Source of the DNA: DATAUK01 sp036268295
GTDB taxonomy: Bacteria; Actinomycetota; Actinomycetes; JAFAQI01
NCBI GenBank assembly: GCA_036268295.1
Contig: DATAUK010000013.1
Location: forward strand, 124,001 to 188,000
Length of the DNA stretch: 64,000 bases
Reading direction: 5' to 3'
Part shown: positions 33,614-42,387 of the stretch, piece by piece
How the letters are laid out: the number at the start of each line of letters is the position of its first letter
Position numbering within the stretch: position 1 is the first letter of the stretch
Position numbers and translations under genes: made by a program
The notes under the pieces: model-generated
Databases searched by the model: none
Seen by the model: the letters and a program-made list of their open reading frames with translations, nothing else
What the model was told of the DNA's origin: nothing

Positions 33614-33838
33614 CTAGCCGAGTACGTCGATGACGCGCTGAGCGAATGCGTAAGCGTCGCCCGGCCGCCGGGCCGAGATGTATCGCCCGTCCTGCACCAC
33701 GAACGTCGCGGCGTCGTCATCGGACGAGTCGCGGCGCGAGAGCACATGAGGACCTCGTTCGAACTGTCGGCTCGGATCCTGAAGCGCTTGGCGTACCTCG
33801 TCTTCGACGGGCAGTGGCACGATCAATGGTCGGGTCAT
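33614..33838 (-). CDS. small protein resembling a DJ-1/PfpI C-terminus
   Basis: A 74-aa frame whose ATG overlaps the dusB stop (TGATG), which argues for real, coupled translation. The second half, FVVQDGRYISARRPGDAYAF, closely resembles the end of DJ-1/PfpI proteins (V-D-G-N-L-I-T-S-R-x-P-x-D-x-x-A-F). The nucleophile-elbow Cys and most of the fold are missing. It could be the remnant of a truncated PfpI-like gene or a small family of its own. No frame upstream encodes the missing part, because dusB occupies it. Confidence 0.55.
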   Translation of the reverse strand: MTRPLIVPLPVEDEVRQALQDPSRQFERGPHVLSRRDSSDDDAATFVVQDGRYISARRPGDAYAFAQRVIDVLG

Positions 33839-34989
33839 CAGCCCCCCGAGACGAGCGAGTCAGCTTCCTTCGGTGGCGGTGTCGGATCGGCCGCCGACTC
33901 GCGCCAGCCAGCGGGCAGCGTGACCCGTCGTGGTCCCTGGCTGTGGCCGCGCACGATACGAAGGTTCTCGGGCGGCAATGCGGTGTCGGGCCCGATCCGG
34001 TCGAGCAGGACATCCAGCAGCCGGTCGAGCTCGGCGAGTGATGAGGTCTGTGCCAGGTCACGCCGGGTTGCGCCGCCGACCGGGTAGCCGGCGAGATACC
34101 AGCCGACGTGCTTGCGGAAGTCACGGACACCGAGGAACTCGTCGTTCTTGGTGGCCGCGAGCAGTCTGACGTGGCGTCGCATCACCATGACGACTTCGCC
34201 GAGCGGCGGTGGTTGCTGCACTTCGCGGCCGGCGAAGGCGTCGGCAAGATCCCGGAAAAGCCAAGGCTTTCCAAGGCATCCGCGGCCGACGACGACGCCG
34301 TCGCAGCCGGTCTGCCGCATCATCTCGACACCGTCCTCGGCCACCCAGATGTCGCCGTTTCCGAGCACCGGCACCGTCGTGACGACGGACTTGAGATGCG
34401 CGATCGCCGTCCAGTCGGCCACGCCGGAGTAGAGCTGCTCCGCGGTGCGGGCGTGAAGCGCGACCGCCGCCGCGCCCTCGTCGGCGGCGATCAGCCCGGC
34501 CTTGACGTAGGTCAGTGCGTCGTCGTCGATGCCCATCCGCATCTTGACCGTGACCGGGATCGTGCCGGCGGCGCGGACCGCCGCCTTGACGATGGCGGCG
34601 AACAGTGTGGAGTGAAGCGGCAGCGCTGCGCCGCCACCGAGCTTGGTCACCTTCGGCACCGGACACCCCATGTTCAGATCGATGTGATCGATCCGGACAT
34701 CGTTGACGAGCATCGTGACCGAGCGAGCGACGACGTCGGGGTCGACGCCGTAGAGCTGGATGCTGTGGATGTCTTCGTCGGACCCGAACGTCAGCATTCG
34801 CCGGGTTTTCTCGCTCCCCTCGACCAGCGCCCGAGCCGAGACCATCTCGTTGACGTAGAGCCCGGCGCCGTACGAGCGGCACAGCGTGCGGAAGGCAGCG
34901 TTGGTCACGCCGGCCATCGGGGCGAGCACGACCGGCGGGTCCACCGTGATCGGCCCGATCTTGAGCGGGCTCACCGGGTTCAGCGCCAT
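33838..34989 (-). CDS. dusB: tRNA-dihydrouridine synthase
   Basis: A 383-aa FMN enzyme reducing uridines in tRNA D-loops. Motifs: VVLAPMAGVTNAAFRTLCR at the N-terminus, DLNMGCPVPKVTK with the catalytic Cys, VKMRMG, ALHARTAEQLYSG and VLGNGDIW. The C-terminal RNA-binding helical domain is complete. The subgroup is most like DusB, the usual actinobacterial type. The ATG at 34989 begins MALNPVSPLKIG; an open frame further upstream overlaps maf. It overlaps the maf 3' end by 10 bp, so the minus-strand genes maf, dusB and the small protein are linked. Confidence 0.94.
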   Translation of the reverse strand: MALNPVSPLKIGPITVDPPVVLAPMAGVTNAAFRTLCRSYGAGLYVNEMVSARALVEGSEKTRRMLTFGSDEDIHSIQLYGVDPDVVARSVTMLVNDVRIDHIDLNMGCPVPKVTKLGGGAALPLHSTLFAAIVKAAVRAAGTIPVTVKMRMGIDDDALTYVKAGLIAADEGAAAVALHARTAEQLYSGVADWTAIAHLKSVVTTVPVLGNGDIWVAEDGVEMMRQTGCDGVVVGRGCLGKPWLFRDLADAFAGREVQQPPPLGEVVMVMRRHVRLLAATKNDEFLGVRDFRKHVGWYLAGYPVGGATRRDLAQTSSLAELDRLLDVLLDRIGPDTALPPENLRIVRGHSQGPRRVTLPAGWRESAADPTPPPKEADSLVSGG

Positions 34990-35579
34990 AACTCCGTGAT
35001 ACCGACGTCCAGCGCTGCCAGCAAGCGGCGCAGCAGTGGCAACGACAGCCCGATGACGTTGCTGGCGTCGCCGTCGATGCCGTCGATGAACGGTGCGGCG
35101 CGCCCGTCGAGGGTGAAGGCACCGGCAACCTGCAACGGCTCGCCGCTCGCAACGTAGGCCGCAACCTCCTCGTCGTTCGGCCGGCCGAAATGCACCACTG
35201 TCGCCGCGACGTCGCTGGCCCGCCGGTCGGTTGCGGTGTCGATGAGGCAGTGACCGGTCAGCAGCGTGCCGTTGTGGCCGCGCATCCGTTGCCAACGCTC
35301 GGTTGCGGCCTCGGGCGTGCCCGGCTTGCCGAGGACCTCGCCGTCGAAGTGCAGCATCGAGTCGCAGCCGAGGACCAGCGCACCGGGGCGACCGAGGCTG
35401 CCGGCGACGGCGCTCGCCTTTGCCTCGGCGAGCGCCACGACCAGCCGGCGCGGATCGTCGTCGGTGATGGCGGACTCGTCGACGCCGCTCACCACGACGC
35501 TCGGGTCGAGCCCGGCGTCGTGCAGCAGCCGCAGCCGGGCCGGCGACCCGGATGCCAGGACGAGCGAGCGGCGCGTCAC
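34980..35579 (-). CDS. maf: Maf-family nucleoside-triphosphate pyrophosphatase
   Basis: A 199-aa house-cleaning phosphatase that hydrolyses non-canonical or selected NTPs (dTTP/UTP in the main subgroup). The start LVLASGSPARLRLL, the ESAI segment, the LGCDSMLHFDGEVLGKP core with catalytic Asp, and the terminal SNVIGLSLPLL are conserved. The GTG start overlaps the stop of the M20 gene (GTGA). Part of a compact minus-strand group with dusB downstream. Confidence 0.94.
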   Translation of the reverse strand: MTRRSLVLASGSPARLRLLHDAGLDPSVVVSGVDESAITDDDPRRLVVALAEAKASAVAGSLGRPGALVLGCDSMLHFDGEVLGKPGTPEAATERWQRMRGHNGTLLTGHCLIDTATDRRASDVAATVVHFGRPNDEEVAAYVASGEPLQVAGAFTLDGRAAPFIDGIDGDASNVIGLSLPLLRRLLAALDVGITELWR

Positions 35580-36766
35580 CCGGCCAATACTTGCTGCGCG
35601 AACTCGGCGTACAACCGGACGCCGTCGGCCATCACCGACTCATCGAACGCGGCCTCGGGGGAGTGGTTGAACGGCGCGGTCGCCGGGTCGCGGTCGCGGG
35701 GTGTCGCACCGAGAAAGACCATCGCACCCGGCACCTTGGCGAGCACCCGCGAGAAGTCCTCGGAGCCCGACAGCGGGTCGGGCAGGGTGAGCCACCGGTC
35801 CGCACCGTGCGCGTCGGTGATGACGTGCTTGGCGAGGTCGACCTGCGCCGCGGTGTTGATCGTCACCGGATATTGGACGTCGAGGACCGCGTCGACCTCG
35901 AGTCCGTGAGCCGTGGCAATTCCCTTGCAGACCACCGCGATCTCGTCGATCAGCCGTTCGTGGGCCGCATCGGTGTAGCAGCGGACCGTCGCCTCGAAAG
36001 TCGCAGTGTCGGGGATGATGTTGTCCTGGGTGCCGGCGTGGAACTGACCGACCGTGATCACCACCGGATCGAAGATGTCGAACCGCCGGGTCGCGAAGGT
36101 CTGCAGCGCGGTCACCATCTCGCAGGCGGCCGGGATCGGGTCCTTCGCCCGGTGCGGCGCCGAGCCGTGGCCACCAGCGCCGTCCACCGTCACCCGCAGC
36201 GTGTCCGCCGCGGACATGATCGTGCCGGCTCGGCTCGCGAACACCCCCGCCGGCAACATCGAGGATGTGACGTGAATTGCCAGCGCCGCGTCGGCCTGAC
36301 GTCCGCTCGCCCCAAGGACGCCCTCGTCGATCATGTAGCGCGCGCCGTCGTGACCCTCTTCACCCGGCTGGAACATGAACACGACATCGCCGGCCAGCTG
36401 ATCCCGCTGTGCCGAAAGCACCCGAGCCGCGCCGACCAGCATCGCGGTGTGCAGATCGTGGCCGCAGGCGTGCATCTGCGGGCCGTCGGAGGCGAAGTCG
36501 AGCCCGGTCCGCTCGATGACCGGAAGCGCGTCCATATCGCCGCGCAACAGCACGGCGCGATCCCCGGGCACGGCGCCGCGCAACACGGCGCTGACCGAGG
36601 TCAGCTCCTCGCCGGTCGAGATCTCCAGCGGCAGCCCGTCGAGTGCTGCGAGGACCCGCTCCTGGGTCCGCGGCAACGTCAGCCCGAGCTCCGGGATGCG
36701 GTGCAGCTCGCGGCGCAGCCGCACCACGTCGTCGTGCCCGTCCGCCGCAAGCTCCGCAATGGCCAT
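35576..36766 (-). CDS. M20-family amidohydrolase
   Basis: A 396-aa zinc/manganese peptidase of the HipO / IAA-amino-acid-hydrolase group, removing acyl groups from amino-acid conjugates. Conserved features: LRRELHRIPELGLTLPRTQ, LLRGDMDALPV, the metal-site Cys/His in MHACGHDLHTAML, the catalytic Glu pair in PGEEGHDGA and the late GSEDFSRVL. Length is normal. The ATG at 36766 is 6 nt after a TAACCT box, a leaderless start. It diverges from the aldehyde dehydrogenase gene across 50 bp. Confidence 0.93.
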   Translation of the reverse strand: MAIAELAADGHDDVVRLRRELHRIPELGLTLPRTQERVLAALDGLPLEISTGEELTSVSAVLRGAVPGDRAVLLRGDMDALPVIERTGLDFASDGPQMHACGHDLHTAMLVGAARVLSAQRDQLAGDVVFMFQPGEEGHDGARYMIDEGVLGASGRQADAALAIHVTSSMLPAGVFASRAGTIMSAADTLRVTVDGAGGHGSAPHRAKDPIPAACEMVTALQTFATRRFDIFDPVVITVGQFHAGTQDNIIPDTATFEATVRCYTDAAHERLIDEIAVVCKGIATAHGLEVDAVLDVQYPVTINTAAQVDLAKHVITDAHGADRWLTLPDPLSGSEDFSRVLAKVPGAMVFLGATPRDRDPATAPFNHSPEAAFDESVMADGVRLYAEFAQQVLAG

Positions 36767-36772
36767 GGGTGC

Positions 36773-36778
36773 AGGTTA
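36773..36778 (-). promoter_or_regulatory. -10 box (TAACCT) for the leaderless M20 gene
   Basis: A minus-strand TANNNT box ends 6 nt before the ATG at 36766. Confidence 0.5.
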
Positions 36779-36816
36779 GGCGGAGTCAGCCATACTCTCG
36801 GGTGGAGGTGCGACAA

Positions 36817-38565
36817 ATGACGCCAATTGCTACCCACGGCACGATCGCGATCCCCGAAGCGAAGACCGGGCAGGCCGCGACCTCTCTCGACGACTGCGAT
36901 GTGGCGATCGCAGATCTGGTCGAGCACTCGAAAAGCTGGTTCGACGAGCCGGCCGGTGACCTGATCCCACTGCTCGAACGGCTCAACGACGCGGTCATGA
37001 CGCACGCCCAGGAATGGGTCGAGGCCTCCTGCGCCGCCAAGCACCTCCCGGCCGACCGGCCGGCCGCCAGTGAAGAGTGGGCGCAGGTCACGGTTGCCGC
37101 GCGCTACGTCCGGCTGCTCGCGGCGTCGCTGACCGACATCGCAGCCGGCAACAAGCCGCAGTTCCCCGGCAAGCCGCATCCGGTGACCGGTGGCCATACC
37201 GCGATTCCGGCATTCCCCTTCGATGCGATCGACAAGGTCGCGCTCTCCGGCTTCACCGCTGAGGTCTGGCTCCGGCGCGGAGTCGCCGGGGCACAGGCCA
37301 TCGAAGGGCAGGCGACGGCCTGGTTCGGCGGTGGCGCGCCCGGTGTCTCACTCGTTCTCGGTGCCGGCAACCAGGCATCGATCCCGTTCGTCGACGTCCT
37401 CGACCGGATGTTCATCACGCGGCATCCGGTGCTGCTGAAGATGAATCCGGTCAACGACTATCTCGGCCCGATCTTCGAGAAGGTCATGGCTGAGCTGATC
37501 GACCGCGGCGTGCTTCGGATCGTGTACGGCGGCGCCGAGGTCGGCACCCACCTGGTCCGTCACGACGGCGTCTCCGATGTCCACGTGACCGGATCGGACA
37601 AGACGTTCGAGGCGATCGTCTTCGGCGTCGGTGAGGACGGCGCGCGCCGCAAGGCCGCGCTTGAGCCACTGGTCACCAAGCCGGTGACCGGCGAGCTGGG
37701 CAATGTCTCGCCGTGCATCGTCGTACCCGGACCCTGGACGCCGAAGGACATCACGTTCCAGGCCCAGAACATCGCGACGATGCTGACGAACAACGCCGGC
37801 TTCAACTGCATCGCGTTGCGCGCACTGATCACGCCGAGCAGCTGGGACCAGCGCGACGCGCTACTCGACGCGGTCCGTGACGTGCTCCGCGAGGCCGGCT
37901 CACGCCATCCCTACTACCCGGGCGCCCGCGATCGTTTCGACCAGTTCGTCGCAGCGCACCCGGAGGCGGAGCGACTCGGCGACGACTCGCCGGGTTGCGT
38001 GCCGTGGACGCTGATCCCGGGACTCCGGCCGGGCCCCGGCGAGGAGATCGCGTTCACGACCGAGTCGTTCAATGGCGTCTTCGCCGAGGTAGGGATCGAT
38101 TCCAGCGGCACCGTCGACTACATCCGCAAGGCGGTGGACTTCGCCAACGACGGGATGTGGGGGACGCTCGGCTGCTCGCTGATCGTGCACCCGAAGTCGC
38201 TCAAGGACCCGGAGGTGCACCGGGCGGTGGAGCAGGCGATCGCCGACCTGCGCTACGGCACGGTCGCGGTGAACCACTGGTCGGCGCTCGGGTTCCTGCT
38301 CGGCTCCACGACGTGGGGCGCCTATCCAGGCCACACCCTCGACGATGTCCAGTCCGGGATCGGCCTGGTGCACAACTCGATGATGCTCGCCGAAGCCGAC
38401 GTCGAGAAGGCCGTGGTCCGCGGGCCGTTCCGGATGCCGGTCAAGCCGACCTGGTCGGTGACGAACAAGACCGGTCACAAGTCCGGCGAGATGTTCGCGC
38501 GGATGCAGGCCAGGCCGTCATGGGGCAAGCTGCCAGGGCTCATCACGACTGCGTTACGCGGATAA
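36817..38565 (+). CDS. aldehyde dehydrogenase-superfamily protein
   Basis: A 582-aa NAD(P)-dependent dehydrogenase-fold protein. The catalytic Cys lies in NNAGFNCIALRAL and the ELGNVSPCIVVPG block is the family Glu/Gly motif; LVLGAGNQASIPF and HVTGSDKTFEAIVFG form the nucleotide-binding region. It is about 100 residues longer than classic ALDHs, with an extra N-terminal helical part, and looks like the group related to acyl-CoA reductases. The substrate is unknown. The ATG at 36817 follows an excellent GGAGGTG ribosome-binding site (36803-36809). A longer upstream frame overlaps the M20 gene and is rejected. Confidence 0.88.
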   Translation: MTPIATHGTIAIPEAKTGQAATSLDDCDVAIADLVEHSKSWFDEPAGDLIPLLERLNDAVMTHAQEWVEASCAAKHLPADRPAASEEWAQVTVAARYVRLLAASLTDIAAGNKPQFPGKPHPVTGGHTAIPAFPFDAIDKVALSGFTAEVWLRRGVAGAQAIEGQATAWFGGGAPGVSLVLGAGNQASIPFVDVLDRMFITRHPVLLKMNPVNDYLGPIFEKVMAELIDRGVLRIVYGGAEVGTHLVRHDGVSDVHVTGSDKTFEAIVFGVGEDGARRKAALEPLVTKPVTGELGNVSPCIVVPGPWTPKDITFQAQNIATMLTNNAGFNCIALRALITPSSWDQRDALLDAVRDVLREAGSRHPYYPGARDRFDQFVAAHPEAERLGDDSPGCVPWTLIPGLRPGPGEEIAFTTESFNGVFAEVGIDSSGTVDYIRKAVDFANDGMWGTLGCSLIVHPKSLKDPEVHRAVEQAIADLRYGTVAVNHWSALGFLLGSTTWGAYPGHTLDDVQSGIGLVHNSMMLAEADVEKAVVRGPFRMPVKPTWSVTNKTGHKSGEMFARMQARPSWGKLPGLITTALRG

Positions 38566-38633
38566 CGCGACGCTCCTGATGGCGCTAGCATCGAGATACT
38601 GAAGTGTCGGGGTGCATTTAAAGGGGAGCGTTC

Positions 38634-39542
38634 GTGAATCGCGTCGTTGTGGGGATGGCGGCGCTTGCCGCGTCCAGTTTGGTGCTGGCGGGCTGCGGCG
38701 CGTCCAGCTCGGGTAGCGGCGCCCCGTCGACGCCAGCCCCGCCGGCCGCTTCGTCCGCGGCGGCATCGACCGGCCCGGCCGCGCTCGTTGCGGGCTGCCC
38801 GCCAAGCACGCTGAAGACGGTCTCGTCCGGCAACATCACGATCGGCGTTGACCAGCCGGTCTACCCGCCGTGGTTCAACCACAACAAGACGCCGATCGAC
38901 GGCAACGGCTTCGAGAGTGCAGTCGATCTCGCGATCGCCAAGGAGCTCGGCTACACCCCGGCGCAGACCAAGGTCAAGCGGATCACCTTCACCCAGGCGA
39001 TCGGCCCGGCAGCTCGTGACTTCGACTTCGACCTCGACGAGTTCTCGATCACCGCGGCTCGCGAGAAGGCGGTCGACTTCTCCGCGCCCTACTACGACGT
39101 CGCCGAGGCGGTCGTCGCGATGAAGGGCAGCAAGGGTGCGTCGGTGACCACGCTCGCCGGCCTGAAGGCACTGAAGCTCGGCGCCCAGCTCGGCACGACC
39201 GACGCTGACGCGATCAACAACGTCATCAAGCCCTCGTCTCACGCCTTCTACAGCAGCAACGCGCTTGCGGTGCAGGCCCTGAAGAACGGCCAGATTGACG
39301 GCCTGGTGGTCGACCTGCCTACCGCGTTCTACATCACCTCCGCTCAGGTGAGTGGCAGCACGATCGCCGGCCAGCTTGCGCCGACTGCGCACCCAGAGCA
39401 GTTCGGCGCCTTGCTCGCCAAGGACAGCCCACTCACCTCGTGCGTCAGCAAGGCGGTCACTGCGCTGAAGGCCAGTGGCGCTCTGGCGAAGATCCAGACC
39501 AAGTGGCTGGCGAAAGAGGCCAACGCACCCGTTCTGCACTAG
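38634..39542 (+). CDS. polar amino-acid ABC transporter substrate-binding lipoprotein
   Basis: A 302-aa family 3 solute-binding protein. The lipoprotein signal ends in LVLAGCG, so Cys is lipidated and the protein is anchored outside the membrane. A Ser/Ala/Pro linker follows, then the two-lobed domain: ITIGVDQPVYPPWF, FDLDEFSITAAREKAVDFSAPYYD and LKLGAQLGTTDAD. The ligand is probably an amino acid or related polar compound. The GTG at 38634 has a GGGGAGCG ribosome-binding site. It is first of a three-gene importer operon. Confidence 0.94.
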   Translation: MNRVVVGMAALAASSLVLAGCGASSSGSGAPSTPAPPAASSAAASTGPAALVAGCPPSTLKTVSSGNITIGVDQPVYPPWFNHNKTPIDGNGFESAVDLAIAKELGYTPAQTKVKRITFTQAIGPAARDFDFDLDEFSITAAREKAVDFSAPYYDVAEAVVAMKGSKGASVTTLAGLKALKLGAQLGTTDADAINNVIKPSSHAFYSSNALAVQALKNGQIDGLVVDLPTAFYITSAQVSGSTIAGQLAPTAHPEQFGALLAKDSPLTSCVSKAVTALKASGALAKIQTKWLAKEANAPVLH

Positions 39543-39545
39543 CCG

Positions 39546-40412
39546 GTGAGCAGGACTGCCGAGGACTTCGTGGTCTCGGACAAAGAAGCATGGCGGCGCA
39601 GCTTTCGTCGCGACCGCAGGCGCAAGTCGACGCTGGTGGCAATCCTCAGCACGATTGCCTTCGCCGTCGTGGTTTGGCTAGGCGCCACGCATGCACCCGG
39701 CTGGACGTCTGCGCGGGAGACGTTTCTGTCTGGGCATCAGTTCCGCCACGACACGCCTGACATCCTGCGAGGGTTGCTGATTGACCTGAAGCTGCTTGTG
39801 ATCTGCGAGCCGTGCATCCTGCTGCTTGCCGTCGTCATTGCTACCTTGCGGACGTCAGTGAGCCCGGTGCTCGCGCCGGTGCGGATCGGCTGCGCGCTGT
39901 ATGTCGATCTCTTCCGCGGCTGCCCGATGATCATCCTGCTGTACCTGTTCGCCGAAGGCATCCCTTCGCTGCGCCTTCACCACGTCACGAACTCCGCGCT
40001 GGTCTGGGGCGGGGTGGCGATCATCGTGTCCTACAGCGCCTACGTCACTGAGGTCATGCGCTCGGGCATCCAGTCGGTGCACCCGAGTCAGCGTGCCGCT
40101 GCCCGTTCGCTCGGCCTCACCCAGCGCCAGACGCTTCGGCTCGTCGTGCTGCCGCAGGCGGTGCGAAACGTCATTCCGGCGCTGCTGAACGATTTCGTCG
40201 CGTTGCAGAAGGATGTCGGCCTGATCTCGATCGTTGGCGCGGTGGCCGACGCGATCCAGACCGCGACCGCCGACAACGACGCGAGCTTCAACTTCACGCC
40301 CTTCGTCATCGCCGCGATCCTGTTCATCCTGCTGGCCGCACCCTCCGGCCGGTTCGCCGACTACTACGCCCGGCGGGCACTGCGGCGCCAGCAGGCGGGC
40401 GTGGTCGTATGA
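39546..40412 (+). CDS. polar amino-acid ABC transporter permease
   Basis: A 288-aa inner-membrane permease of the HisMQ/GlnP type. Several hydrophobic segments are present, and the coupling EAA-loop region reads HPSQRAAARSLGLTQRQTLR followed by LVVLPQAVRNVIPALLNDF. The first ~45 residues are charged and cytosolic. It starts 3 bp after the binding-protein gene and overlaps the ATPase gene by ATGA. It probably works as a homodimer, as there is only one permease gene. Confidence 0.95.
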   Translation: MSRTAEDFVVSDKEAWRRSFRRDRRRKSTLVAILSTIAFAVVVWLGATHAPGWTSARETFLSGHQFRHDTPDILRGLLIDLKLLVICEPCILLLAVVIATLRTSVSPVLAPVRIGCALYVDLFRGCPMIILLYLFAEGIPSLRLHHVTNSALVWGGVAIIVSYSAYVTEVMRSGIQSVHPSQRAAARSLGLTQRQTLRLVVLPQAVRNVIPALLNDFVALQKDVGLISIVGAVADAIQTATADNDASFNFTPFVIAAILFILLAAPSGRFADYYARRALRRQQAGVVV

Positions 40413-41149
40413 GTGCTCCCGTTCTGCAGGTGCGCCAGGTCTACAAGCACTACGGCGACGCCCATGTCCTCAACGGCATCGACGTCGAGGTCGACGACGG
40501 CCAGGCCGTCGTACTCATCGGCGGGTCTGGCTCCGGCAAGTCCACGCTGTTGCGCTGCGTGAACCTGCTCGAGGTCGTGACCGACGGCGAGATCGTTCTC
40601 GAAGGCGAGGAGATCACCGATCCACGGGTCGATGTCGACGCGGTCCGTCGCCGGATCGGCGTCGTTTTCCAGTCCTACAACCTGTTCCCTCACCTGACCG
40701 CGCTGCAGAACGTCAGCTTGGCGCCGCGCGTGGTCGGCAAAATCGGCAAGGCCGAAGCCAACGATCGGGCCCGCGAGATGCTCGCTCGGGTCGGGCTCGC
40801 AGCCCACGCCGACTCCTATCCGGACCGGATGTCAGGCGGTCAGCAGCAACGTACGGCGATCGCGCGGGCGCTCGCCAACGAGCCGCGGCTTCTACTGCTC
40901 GACGAGGTGACGAGCGCGCTCGATCCCGAGCTGGTCGGTGAGGTGCTCGACCTGATCGGCGAGCTCAAGGCCCAAGGAATGACGATCCTGATGGCGACGC
41001 ACGAGATGGGTTTCGCGCATCGGGTGGCCGACGAGGTCTGCTTCCTCGACGCCGGCGTCGTCGCCGAGTCGGGTCCGCCGGAACAGGTCCTCGATCACCC
41101 GAGCAACCCGAGGCTGCAGCAGTTCCTCTCGCGCGTTCTACGCCACTGA
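40409..41149 (+). CDS. polar amino-acid ABC transporter ATP-binding protein
   Basis: A 246-aa GlnQ/HisP-type ATPase: Walker A GGSGSGKSTLL, Q-loop VFQSYNLFPH, signature MSGGQQQR, Walker B LLLLDEVTSALDPE and switch His ATHEMGF. Length is typical. It is translationally coupled to the permease gene and completes the importer. Its last 12 bp overlap the convergent PucR gene. Confidence 0.96.
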   Translation: MSAPVLQVRQVYKHYGDAHVLNGIDVEVDDGQAVVLIGGSGSGKSTLLRCVNLLEVVTDGEIVLEGEEITDPRVDVDAVRRRIGVVFQSYNLFPHLTALQNVSLAPRVVGKIGKAEANDRAREMLARVGLAAHADSYPDRMSGGQQQRTAIARALANEPRLLLLDEVTSALDPELVGEVLDLIGELKAQGMTILMATHEMGFAHRVADEVCFLDAGVVAESGPPEQVLDHPSNPRLQQFLSRVLRH

Positions 41150-42313
41150 CTGGGCCCGAAGGGCGAGCTCCAACGCGAACCGGCGGTCCGGATCGGTCAG
41201 GGCATCGCCGAACAGGTTGCGGAGCTGGCCGAGCCGGTAGGCGACGGTCTGCGGGTGGACATGAAGTGCTTCGGCGACCCGGGCCCGCTCGCCGCGATAG
41301 CTCAGCCAGGCGAGCAGGGTCTGAGCCAGCCGCTCCCGGGTCGCGTCGCGAAGCGAAGCGAGCGGGGCGAGCTCGCGGGCGATCAATGCGCCGGATAGCT
41401 GGGCATCGCGGTGCACGACCAGGTCGACGAGATGGTCGTTGACCAGCAGCGGGTCGCCGTCGAGTACGCCGTCGGCGACGAGTCGCATTGCCAACGCCGC
41501 CGGCCGCAACGCGGCCGCGGCTTCGGCCCACGGCGCGACCAGACCGACAACGGCTCCCCGCCCGACGAGCTGGTGTCGCAGCGCGGCCCACTGCGAGGCT
41601 CGGGTCGGTGCCGGTAGCAGCGCGACCACGCCTTCGGCGGTCGGCGCCACGAGTGCCTCCGGGCCGAGGCTGGCCGCGAGCCCGTCGGAGCGGCCGGGTG
41701 CGACGAAGACCGGCACGATGACCTCGGGCGGCGCCCAGCCAACCGCGCCGGCGGCATCGTGGACCGAGGACGGGTCGGCGGTGCCGCTGAGGATGGCGGT
41801 GAGCAGCTCGGTCCGCAGCCGGTCGCGCTCACCCGCGCGGGCCGACTGCTCAGCGGCGAAGCCTTCGATGCTCGCGGAGGACAGTACGTCGATGTAGGCG
41901 AAAGTCGCGAGCGCGAGCGGCACAACCGCGTCCGCGGCCAGACCGGCGTTTCGTGCCAGCTCGGCAAATCGCTGGAACGCGACGCGGGCGCCGACCCGAT
42001 AAGCCGCGAGCAGCGCCTCGAGGGTGCGCCCGGCTCGCAGCTCACCGCGACCGAGCTCGACGTACACCTCACGGTCGGTGCCGCTGCCGGCCGGCTCCAG
42101 CGTGCCGGGCAGATCGAGGAACCGGCTGAGCGCGACTTCCACGCCAAATCGCAGGCCGCGGCCGAAATCGCCTTCGAGCGGGCGACGGTAGGCGGGCACC
42201 TCGCGGCCGACCGCGGCGATGACCTCGTCAACCACGTCGGGGAGATGAGGACGGACGCGGTCGACGACGTCGGCGGGCAGCGAGGCCCACGGCGGCGCTT
42301 CGATTGTCTCCAT
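41138..42313 (-). CDS. PucR/CdaR-type transcriptional regulator
   Basis: A 391-aa regulator. The variable N-terminal and GGDEF-like middle region (residues ~1-310) precede a C-terminal PucR helix-turn-helix: LLAWLSYRGERARVAEALHV, then HPQTVAYRLGQLRNLFG. It diverges from the ferredoxin-reductase / desaturase pair with a 74-bp gap, so it is the likely regulator of lipid desaturation here. The ATG at 42313 (METIEAPP) is chosen over 42334. A TTGTG-CCA-CACTA imperfect dyad in the gap is a possible operator. Confidence 0.9.
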   Translation of the reverse strand: METIEAPPWASLPADVVDRVRPHLPDVVDEVIAAVGREVPAYRRPLEGDFGRGLRFGVEVALSRFLDLPGTLEPAGSGTDREVYVELGRGELRAGRTLEALLAAYRVGARVAFQRFAELARNAGLAADAVVPLALATFAYIDVLSSASIEGFAAEQSARAGERDRLRTELLTAILSGTADPSSVHDAAGAVGWAPPEVIVPVFVAPGRSDGLAASLGPEALVAPTAEGVVALLPAPTRASQWAALRHQLVGRGAVVGLVAPWAEAAAALRPAALAMRLVADGVLDGDPLLVNDHLVDLVVHRDAQLSGALIARELAPLASLRDATRERLAQTLLAWLSYRGERARVAEALHVHPQTVAYRLGQLRNLFGDALTDPDRRFALELALRAQSVA

Positions 42314-42387
42314 CGTACAAATAGTGTGGCACAAGCCGTGTTCACCGAGACGATGCCACCGCGGCTTTTGTTGGGCAGGCTGTAAAC

